Under the pieces are notes generated by a model, which was not told the origin of the DNA, ran no database searches, and saw only the letters and a list, made by a program, of their open reading frames with translations. 64,000 bases of DNA from positions 5,084,001 through 5,148,000 of the forward strand of contig NZ_CP108513.1 of assembly GCF_035989285.1 (NCBI RefSeq). Direction: 5' to 3'. Numbering within the stretch: the stretch's first letter is position 1; every line of letters starts with the position of its first letter. Made by a program: the position numbers and the translations under genes. The stretch is from Streptomyces sp. NBC_01235 (GTDB taxonomy: Bacteria; Actinomycetota; Actinomycetes; Streptomycetales; Streptomycetaceae). Below are positions 57,883 through 64,000 of the stretch, piece after piece.

Positions 57883-58404
57883 ATGACCACCCCCACCTCA
57901 CGTATCTCACACGCCACGCGTGTGCTGCCTCTTGCCGCGACCCTTCTCACCGGGACGGTCGCGCTCTACACGCTTCTCGTCGCCTTCGGAAACATCACCG
58001 ATTTCGGTACGAACCAGCAGTTCGTGCGTCATGTGCTGGCGATGGACACGACGTTCAAGGACGACGACCTGATGTGGCGGGCGGTGACGAGCAAGGGGCT
58101 GCAGGACGCCGCCTATGTCGCGATCATCGCGTGGGAGACCGTCGCCGGGCTGGTGCTGGCCGCCGGGACCTGGTTCTGGGCGCGGCGGGACCTCATACGC
58201 GGTCGTGCGCTGTCCACGTACGGGCTGCTCATGCTCATGCTGCTGTTCGGCGCCGGGTTCATCGCGATCGGCGGGGAGTGGTTCGCGATGTGGCAGTCGG
58301 AGAACTGGAACGGGCTGGAGGCGGCGACCCGGGCGTTCCTGTTCAGCGGTGTCGTGCTGCTCGTCAACCACCTGCCGACGGGACGGGACGACTCCCAGGC
58401 GTGA
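57883..58404 (+). CDS. DUF2165 membrane protein (173 aa)
   Basis: Four membrane segments (LPLAATLLTGTVALYTLLVA, AAYVAIIAWETVAGLVLAAG, LLMLMLLFGAGFIAIGGEWF, FLFSGVVLLVNHL) with the family loop FGNITDFGTNQQFVRHVLAM, then DTT. ATG 57883 has AAGGA upstream. ATG 57853, with GGAGG upstream, would add ten residues; both are plausible. Function unknown for the family. Confidence 0.85.
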   Translation: MTTPTSRISHATRVLPLAATLLTGTVALYTLLVAFGNITDFGTNQQFVRHVLAMDTTFKDDDLMWRAVTSKGLQDAAYVAIIAWETVAGLVLAAGTWFWARRDLIRGRALSTYGLLMLMLLFGAGFIAIGGEWFAMWQSENWNGLEAATRAFLFSGVVLLVNHLPTGRDDSQA

Positions 58405-58425
58405 TCCCTTGGGCCCCGGGGACTC

Positions 58426-59010
58426 CTATTCGACGACCCTGACCTTCGTCCCCGTCTCACCAAAGGCCCACAGGGCCGTTCCGTCCGCCTTCGGCATCCG
58501 GATGCCGCCGGTCTTCGTGCCGGCGGCTGCCGGGGGCGGGGAGGAGCCGTCGACCGCGTTGGAGAAGGCGATGTTGACGCCGGACGTGGCGGAGAAGTAG
58601 ATGACGTGCTCGATCGCCACGCCGTCGGAGCCGGTGACGGCGTCCCTGCGCAGCGACACCGTGTAGCTGCCGACGACCGGGGCCACCGTGCCCGGCCAGA
58701 CCGTGAAGGTGCGGCGGGCGGTGTCGTCCGCGTCGACCAGCCAGACCCGGTGCTGTCCCAGGGAGTAGACGATCCGGCGGCCGGTGCCCGAACTGGCGGG
58801 CACCTCGGCCGTGTTCGGGGTGGCCGACGGTTTCGGCGAGGCCGCGGGGCGCGTGCCCGCGGACGCCGAGGCGCTCGGGCGGCTCGCCGACGCCGTCGGG
58901 TGCGGGCCGTTCTCGGCCTGCGTCGTCAGGACGACGACCGCGGCGATCGCGCCGACCGTCAGGCCGGTGACCCAGGCCCAGGAGGGAAGCCGTCGGGCAG
59001 GCACGGGCAC
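58426..59010 (-). CDS. Membrane-anchored YkuD-like (L,D-transpeptidase) protein lacking the catalytic Cys (194 aa)
   Basis: One N-terminal membrane helix (WVTGLTVGAIAAVVVLTTQ) and a Ser/Pro/Ala-rich stalk come before a beta-rich domain of about 120 residues (RIVYSLGQHRVWLVDADDTA, VVGSYTVSLRRDAV, IEHVIYFS). The end TKTGGIRMPKADGTALWAFG, then ETGTKVRVV, follows the course of the L,D-transpeptidase motif SHGCxRM(x)nDAxxLW...GTxVxV, but the catalytic Cys position reads Gly and the preceding His/Ser are lost. So the fold seems kept and the activity lost. It lies just downstream of fbiC, same strand, 77 bases apart. Confidence 0.7.
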   Translation of the reverse strand: MPVPARRLPSWAWVTGLTVGAIAAVVVLTTQAENGPHPTASASRPSASASAGTRPAASPKPSATPNTAEVPASSGTGRRIVYSLGQHRVWLVDADDTARRTFTVWPGTVAPVVGSYTVSLRRDAVTGSDGVAIEHVIYFSATSGVNIAFSNAVDGSSPPPAAAGTKTGGIRMPKADGTALWAFGETGTKVRVVE

Positions 59011-59087
59011 GCATCTCCTCAGCTACGGGACCCCTCGGTCAGGAGGGGTCCGATCATCGTACTGTGGGGATCCTGTCGGGCTGTCCC

Positions 59088-61691
59088 TCAGTCGAGCACC
59101 GGCAGCAGTTCCGGCAGGTGGCCGTCGGACGCCGACGCCGCGCGCTGCCGCTCCTGCGGCACCTCGCCGTACAGCGTCGTGCGAGGCCGGGCCGGGCGGC
59201 CCGCCGCGTCCGCGACGGCGATCAGGTCCTTGACGGACTTGTAGGAGCCGTAGGAGGAGCCCGCCATACGGGAGATCGTCTCCTCCATCAGCGTGCCGCC
59301 CAGGTCGTTCGCCCCCGAGCGGAGCATCTCCGCCGCGCCCTCCGTGCCCAGCTTCACCCAGCTGGTCTGGATGTTGGGGATGTGCGGGTGCAGGAGGAGA
59401 CGGGCCATCGCCGTGACCGCCCGGTTGTCCCGCATGGTCGGGCCGGGGCGGGAGATGCCCGCCAGGTACACCGGCGCGTTCGTGTGGATGAAGGGGAGCG
59501 TGACGAACTCCGTGAAGCCGCCCGTCCGTTGCTGGATGCGCGCCAGGGTCCGCAGGTGGCCGAGCCAGTGCCGCGGCTGGTCGACGTGGCCGTACATCAT
59601 CGTCGAGGACGACCGGATCCCGACCTCGTGCGCCGTCGTGACGACCTCGATCCAGGTCGCCGTCGGCAGCTTGCCCTTGGTGAGGACCCAGCGGACCTCG
59701 TCGTCGAGGATCTCGGCCGCCGTGCCGGGGATGGAGTCGAGTCCCGCCTCCTTCGCCGCCGTCAGCCACTCGCGGATGGACATGCCGGTGCGGGTCGCGC
59801 CGTTGACCACCTCCATCGGCGAGAACGCGTGCACGTGCATGCCGGGGACCCGTTCCTTCACCGCCTTGGCGATGTCGAAGTACGCCGTGCCGGGCAGGTC
59901 CGGGTGGATGCCGCCCTGCATGCAGACCTCCACCGCGCCCAGTTCCCAGGCCTGTTGGGCGCGGTCGGCGACCTGGTCGAGGGAGAGCGTGTACGCGTCG
60001 GCGTCGGTGCGGCGCTGAGCGAAGGCGCAGAAACGGCAGCCCGTGTAGCAGACGTTGGTGAAGTTGATGTTCCGCGTGACGATGTAGGTGACGTCGTCGC
60101 CGACGGCCGAGCGGCGGACGTCGTCCGCGATGCCCGTGAGGGCGTCCAGCGCCGGGCCGTCCGCGTGGAGCAGGGCGAGGGCCTCGGCGTCGGTGAGCTT
60201 CGTGGGGTCGTCGGCGGCGGTGCGCAGGGCCTGGCGTACGTCGGTGTCGATGCGCTCCGGCGCCATGCCGGGGGCGGCGGCCTCGCGCAGGGCGGCCCAG
60301 TCGCCGTACACCTCGTCGAAGTCGTCGCGCCGGTCGGACGTCCGGCCGTCCGTGTCGATGGTGCGGTGCAGGTCCGTACGGCCAAAGGAGACGAACACCT
60401 CCTCCGGCTCCTGCCACGGGCGGCCCTCGACGACGGCGTCCGGCACGGCCAGTCCCGTCTGCGGGTCGGCCAGCGCGCGGACGTGCGGGAGCAGCCGCGG
60501 GTCCAGCCAGGGCTCGCCGCGCCGCACGAACTCCGGGTACACGCAGAGACGTTCCCGCAGCTCGAAGCCGGCCGCCGCGGACTTCTCGGCGAGCTCCTCG
60601 ATCTGCGGCCAGGGGCGCTCGGGGTTGACGTGGTCGATGGTCAGCGGGGAGACCCCGCCCCAGTCGTCGATCCCGGCGCCGATGAGGCGTTCGTACTCGC
60701 TGTCGACCAGGTTGGGCGGGGCCTGGAGGCAGGCGCCCGGCCCCATGAGGAGGCGGGCCACGGCGACCGTGGCGACGAGCTCGTCGAGTTCCGCGTCCGG
60801 CATGCCGCGCATCGCGGTGTCCGGCTTGGCGCGGAAGTTCTGGATGATCAGCTCCTGGATGCCGTGGTAGGCACGGGAGACCCTGCGCAGCGCGAACAGG
60901 GACTCGGCGCGCTCCTCGTACGTCTCGCCGATGCCGATCAGGAGCCCGGAGGTGAAGGGGACGGAGGAGCGGCCGGCGTCCTCCAGGACCCGCAGGCGGA
61001 CGGCGGGCTCCTTGTCCGGGGAGCCGTGGTGCGGGCCGCCGGGCTCCGACCAGAGGCGGGTGGCCGTCGTCTCCAGCATCATGCCCATCGAGGGGGCGAC
61101 GGGCTTCAGGCGCTGGAAGTCGGTCCAGGACATGACTCCCGGGTTGAGGTGCGGGAGCAGCCCCGTCTCCTCCAGGATGCGGATGGAGATGGCGCGGACG
61201 TAGGCGATGGTGTCGTCGTACCCGTGCGCGTCGAGCCACTCCCTGGCCTCCGGCCAGCGCTCCTCGGGCTTGTCGCCGAGGGTGATGAGGGCTTCCTTGC
61301 AGCCGAGGGCGGCGCCACGACGGGCGATGTCGAGCACCTCGTCGGGGGACATGAACATCCCGTGCCCGGCCCGGCGCAGCTTGCCGGGGACGGTCACGAA
61401 CGTGCAGTAGTGGCACTTGTCCCGGCACAGGCGGGTGAGGGGGATGAAGACGCTCTTGGAGTAGGTGATGACGCCGGGCCGGCCGGCCTCCGCCAGACCG
61501 GCGTCCCGCACCCGGGCGGCGGACGCGGCGAGGTCCTTCAGCGCCTGGCCGCGCGCCTGGAGCAACACGGCCGCCTCGCCGACGTCGAGGGCGACGCCGT
61601 CACGAGCCCGTTTGAGAGCGCGACGCATGGAGTTCTCGGTGGGGCCGGGGGTCGGGCCAGAGCCGGTTCCGGAGGTCGCGGAAGTCGTCAT
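59088..61691 (-). CDS. fbiC: Bifunctional FO synthase FbiC (CofG/CofH fusion, 867 aa)
   Basis: FbiC makes 7,8-didemethyl-8-hydroxy-5-deazariboflavin (FO), the flavin-like core of cofactor F420, from tyrosine and a diaminouracil intermediate, with two radical-SAM reactions. Both clusters are present: [10 protein letters not shown] in the N-terminal CofG half and [10 protein letters not shown] in the C-terminal CofH half. Other marks are [32 protein letters not shown] and [20 protein letters not shown]. The length is normal for actinobacterial FbiC. An F420-type LLM oxidoreductase gene lies 800 bp away. Confidence 0.95.
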   Translation of the reverse strand: MTTSATSGTGSGPTPGPTENSMRRALKRARDGVALDVGEAAVLLQARGQALKDLAASAARVRDAGLAEAGRPGVITYSKSVFIPLTRLCRDKCHYCTFVTVPGKLRRAGHGMFMSPDEVLDIARRGAALGCKEALITLGDKPEERWPEAREWLDAHGYDDTIAYVRAISIRILEETGLLPHLNPGVMSWTDFQRLKPVAPSMGMMLETTATRLWSEPGGPHHGSPDKEPAVRLRVLEDAGRSSVPFTSGLLIGIGETYEERAESLFALRRVSRAYHGIQELIIQNFRAKPDTAMRGMPDAELDELVATVAVARLLMGPGACLQAPPNLVDSEYERLIGAGIDDWGGVSPLTIDHVNPERPWPQIEELAEKSAAAGFELRERLCVYPEFVRRGEPWLDPRLLPHVRALADPQTGLAVPDAVVEGRPWQEPEEVFVSFGRTDLHRTIDTDGRTSDRRDDFDEVYGDWAALREAAAPGMAPERIDTDVRQALRTAADDPTKLTDAEALALLHADGPALDALTGIADDVRRSAVGDDVTYIVTRNINFTNVCYTGCRFCAFAQRRTDADAYTLSLDQVADRAQQAWELGAVEVCMQGGIHPDLPGTAYFDIAKAVKERVPGMHVHAFSPMEVVNGATRTGMSIREWLTAAKEAGLDSIPGTAAEILDDEVRWVLTKGKLPTATWIEVVTTAHEVGIRSSSTMMYGHVDQPRHWLGHLRTLARIQQRTGGFTEFVTLPFIHTNAPVYLAGISRPGPTMRDNRAVTAMARLLLHPHIPNIQTSWVKLGTEGAAEMLRSGANDLGGTLMEETISRMAGSSYGSYKSVKDLIAVADAAGRPARPRTTLYGEVPQERQRAASASDGHLPELLPVLD

Positions 61692-61803
61692 CCATTGAGC
61701 ATACGATCACGTTTTCCAAGCGTGAGGCCTGAGTACGCGTACCCACCCCCCGTACGCAGCCGCGCCGATGCCCCGCGCACCCCGGCCGACCTACGGTTCC
61801 GGC

Positions 61804-62469
61804 ATGCCCGAGGAGAGCACCACCGACCCCGCCCCGACCCGCACCACCGCCGCGCAGGCCGTCGGCATCGGCTGCGCGGCGATCGTCGCCGTACCGCTGC
61901 TCCTCGTCCTCGCCTTGGTCGTCTGGATCGCCGTGGTGACGAAGGACGCCTCGGACTTCCCCCGCGTCGCGCCCGAGGAGATGGCGAGCCGCGCGGTCGA
62001 GCGCTCCCAGGAGGCGTACGACGTCCTGGGGTTCACGCGCACCATCAGGCCCGGTGTCGAGAAGGTGGGCGTCTCGCCCGAGAACACCCTCGGCTCGGAC
62101 TCCTGCTACCGGGGCGGTCTGACGGACGAGGCGGTCGACGGCGCCTACCGCATGCACCACAGCTGGGCCCTCGACCACGTCCCCGCCGAGCAGGCGAGCG
62201 CCGGCCTGCGCCGGCTGCGCGAGCATCTCGAGGACACCGGCTGGGACATCACCTCGTACCGGGAGAACGTGTCCGGCGACTACTGGGACCTGTACGCCTC
62301 GCGCTCGGACGGGAAGGAGCGGATGTCGTTCCAGTGGTTCGAGGACCGCGGCTACTTCACCGGCGGCGCCTCCACGCCCTGCGCCGTGGACCCCGAATGG
62401 CGGCAGGGCGACGACGAGCCCGCAGAAGACGGACTGACGCCGCCCGACTTCGGGCCGTCGGCGCACTAG
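61804..62469 (+). CDS. Single-pass membrane protein of unknown function (221 aa)
   Basis: An N-terminal membrane helix (IGCAAIVAVPLLLVLALVVW) is followed by an extracellular domain of about 170 residues with two Cys (DSCYRGGLT, STPCAVD), likely a disulfide. Also seen are YRMHHSWALDHVPAEQASAG and DTGWDITSYRENVSGDYWDL. I do not recognise it. It faces away from fbiC and converges with the LLM gene. Confidence 0.7.
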   Translation: MPEESTTDPAPTRTTAAQAVGIGCAAIVAVPLLLVLALVVWIAVVTKDASDFPRVAPEEMASRAVERSQEAYDVLGFTRTIRPGVEKVGVSPENTLGSDSCYRGGLTDEAVDGAYRMHHSWALDHVPAEQASAGLRRLREHLEDTGWDITSYRENVSGDYWDLYASRSDGKERMSFQWFEDRGYFTGGASTPCAVDPEWRQGDDEPAEDGLTPPDFGPSAH

Positions 62470-62485
62470 GGGTCGGGTCTGCGCA

Positions 62486-63331
62486 CTAGAGGTAGGGCGC
62501 GAACCCGTCGAGCAGGCCCAGCACCTCCGCCTCGCCGGCCGGCGGCAGCTGCACCACGACCTCCTCGATGCCGAGCTCCGCGTAGTGGGCGAGCTTGCCG
62601 GGGGACGGGTGGACGGCGTACGGCACGACCTGGAGGGCGGACGGCTCCCGGCCGGCGTCCGCCCAGGCCGCGCGCAGGGCCGGGAGGGACTCGGAGAGGC
62701 CGCGGCCGCCGATCGGCAGCCAGCCGTCGGCGTACTCGCAGATGTGCGAGAACAGCTTCGGGCCCGCGGCTCCGCCGACGAGGGTGCGGGGGCCGGTGAC
62801 CGGGCCGCGCGGCTTCTGCACGGGCTTGGGGTAAGCCGTGCTGGCGCGCACGCTGCCGTACTCGCCCTCGTACGCGGTCGGCTCCTCCGCCCACAGGGCC
62901 TGCATCAGCCGCATCCGGTCCCGGACCAGTTCGCGGCGCGTGCGCCACTGGACGCCGTGGTCGGCGGCCTCCTCCACGTTCCAGCCGTAGCCGAGGCCGA
63001 GGGTGAGCCGGCCGCCGGAGAGATGGTCGACGGTCGCGATCTGCTTGGCCAGGTCGATCGGGTCGTGCTGGGCGACGAGGGTGATGCCGGTGCCGAGACC
63101 CAGCGTCTGCGTCACCGCCGCCGCCTGGCCGAGGGCGACGAAGGGGTCGAGGGTGCGGCCGTACTCGCGGGGCAGGTCGCCGCCGGCGGGGTAGGGGGTG
63201 GTCCGCTCGACCGGGATGTGCGTGTGCTCGGGCAGGTAGAGCCCGGCGAAGCCGCGCTGCTCCAGCTCACGGGCGAGGCGGGTGGGGGTGATCGTCTCGT
63301 CGGTGAGGAAGATCGTGACGGCGATGCGCAT
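62486..63331 (-). CDS. F420-dependent LLM-class oxidoreductase (281 aa)
   Basis: The luciferase-like TIM barrel is clear: FAGLYLPEHTHIPVERTTPY, FVALGQAAAVTQTLGLGTGI, DHLSGGRLTLGLGYGWNVEE and RTLVGGAAGPKLFSHICEYA, then DGWLPIG. This subfamily (Rv-type TIGR03619-like) uses F420 rather than FMN, which agrees with fbiC nearby. ATG 63331 is chosen because upstream codons lose coding bias; AAAGG precedes it. Substrate unknown. Confidence 0.9.
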   Translation of the reverse strand: MRIAVTIFLTDETITPTRLARELEQRGFAGLYLPEHTHIPVERTTPYPAGGDLPREYGRTLDPFVALGQAAAVTQTLGLGTGITLVAQHDPIDLAKQIATVDHLSGGRLTLGLGYGWNVEEAADHGVQWRTRRELVRDRMRLMQALWAEEPTAYEGEYGSVRASTAYPKPVQKPRGPVTGPRTLVGGAAGPKLFSHICEYADGWLPIGGRGLSESLPALRAAWADAGREPSALQVVPYAVHPSPGKLAHYAELGIEEVVVQLPPAGEAEVLGLLDGFAPYL

Positions 63332-63694
63332 GGGCGGGCCTTTCGCTGCGTACGGCTCTTTCGACGGCGTCGTCGCGGGTGACGTCCTCATCTGTACCGG
63401 GAGACGGAGCGGGTGTCCATACCGACCGGTCGGCATTGGGGCCGACGGCCGCGCCGAGTCGAGCAAGATCTCCCTCTCAAAGGTCGGCCTCGACACCCCG
63501 GTGACCATCCGCCTGGAACCTGAGGGGGCCGAGGGTCTTGCGAACGGAGCGTCCGTGCCGGCGATTCCAGAGCGAGTCGGCTGCTTGACGACATCCGGTC
63601 CTGACGATCATTCAGTTCTGTACAACCCGCCGGAAGTCCCGAGGGTCATAGCTTCCAAGACGACGAAATGACTCCTCGTCCACCAGGGGGCTGA
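63332..63694. other. Intergenic region without a recognised gene
   Basis: About 360 bp between the LLM gene and the last gene. Reading frames here lack codon bias. The segment 63600-63640 is less GC-rich and probably holds the promoter of the 63695 gene. Confidence 0.4.
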
Positions 63695-64000
63695 CATGAC
63701 CACCCGCACGATCAGGCACACCTCGCTCACGATCGGGACCGCCGTCGCGCTGGCGATCGGCGGTCTGGGTCTCTCCCCGGGGCCCGCGGCGGCCTCGCCG
63801 GGTGCGCCGCGAGTGGCCGACGACGAGACAGTGTTCCCGCTCGGCACCCAGGGCGGCCTCAATGCCTACATCGAGACCCTCGCACTGGGCGGCGGGAAGC
63901 TCAGCGTGCTGGGGACGGCAGACCCCGAGTCCTACCGGGGGCTCTGGGAGTTCGACCTCCCGGCCGTCGGCACCCCGCAGCCGGGGCCCCGCCGGCTCGC
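63695..64000 (+). CDS. Start of a secreted protein (partial, 102 codons seen)
   Basis: The N-terminus is a signal peptide (TIRHTSLTIGTAVALAIGGL) with cleavage expected after AAASPG or nearby. The mature part begins DDETVFPLGTQGGLNAYIET and LALGGGKLSVLG, which looks beta-rich. The gene runs off the right edge, so family and length cannot be judged. GGGGG is seen 10 bases before the ATG. Confidence 0.7.

Noticed and set aside
59064..62489. 1141-aa open frame on the plus strand opposite fbiC
   Set aside because: Antisense shadow; the minus-strand gene shows two radical-SAM clusters and spans the interval.

Overview
The window is a stretch of high-GC actinobacterial chromosome, almost certainly Streptomyces. 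The coding bias is strongly GC3-rich. It carries Streptomyces-type gene sets: GAF-ANTAR regulators, an XRE/DUF397 pair, a GPP34 protein, a xylanase/acetylxylan-esterase pair, an FbiC protein and an F420-type oxidoreductase. Many genes start with GTG, and several have an ATGA or GTGA overlap with the gene before. No rRNA gene, complete tRNA gene, CRISPR array or replication origin was seen.

Layout. (1) 0.1-2.0 kb: an IS200/IS605-type element with a broken tnpA and a full-length tnpB. (2) 2.4-10.6 kb: an accessory cluster built around a polyprenyl synthase fused to an SCP2-like domain. It also has a lipocalin/CrtC-like protein, an NHL propeller protein, a lamin-tail-domain protein, and three proteins that share an apparently unnamed domain ending in PGRYTDG. 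(3) 10.6-16.9 kb: stress-regulator genes (STAS, two GAF-ANTAR), DUF1003 and DUF899 genes, and decayed pieces (tRNA-like 3' end, GyrI-like fragment, tyrosine-recombinase fragment). (4) 17-25.5 kb: a PAP2-type membrane protein, a 1418-aa trypsin-like/STAND-ATPase/WD40-like protein with a small Trypco1-type partner (a predicted conflict or defence module), and a protein O-mannosyltransferase. (5) 26.2-28.3 kb: xlnB-axeA-like genes whose cellulose-binding modules are identical in DNA sequence. (6) 28.4-32.8 kb: a secreted Ig-like protein, a graveyard of gene fragments with a second, truncated tnpB, a BlaI-type repressor, and a DUF4396 membrane protein behind a perfect CsoR-like operator. (7) 33.1-43.1 kb: a drug-efflux-type ABC system with a DUF4097 gene and a divergent GbsR-type regulator, then MarR, MFS/ArsR, glutathione peroxidase and MerR genes. 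(8) 43.2-64 kb: XRE/DUF397/GPP34, a D,D-carboxypeptidase with a very long disordered N-terminus, a large membrane protein, a coiled-coil/methyltransferase fusion, a dabb-fold protein divergent from an SDR, a sodium:solute symporter, an ADP-ribosylglycohydrolase, a degenerate L,D-transpeptidase, FbiC, an F420 LLM oxidoreductase and the start of a secreted protein.

A theme running through the window is a family of small GC-rich palindromic elements (about 22-40 bp). They occur between genes and also inside tnpA, both tnpB copies and a large membrane-protein gene. In three of the four genes they add whole codons; in tnpA they break the frame. Two of the intergenic examples sit inside larger inverted-repeat elements that directly abut stop codons.

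The best candidates for undescribed biology are the polyprenyl-synthase/PGRYTDG-domain cluster (2.4-10.6 kb), the protease-STAND-WD40/Trypco1 pair (18.8-23.6 kb), and the coiled-coil methyltransferase fusion (51.2-52.8 kb). Everything here was read by eye from the sequence; family names rest on motif recognition, not on database searches.
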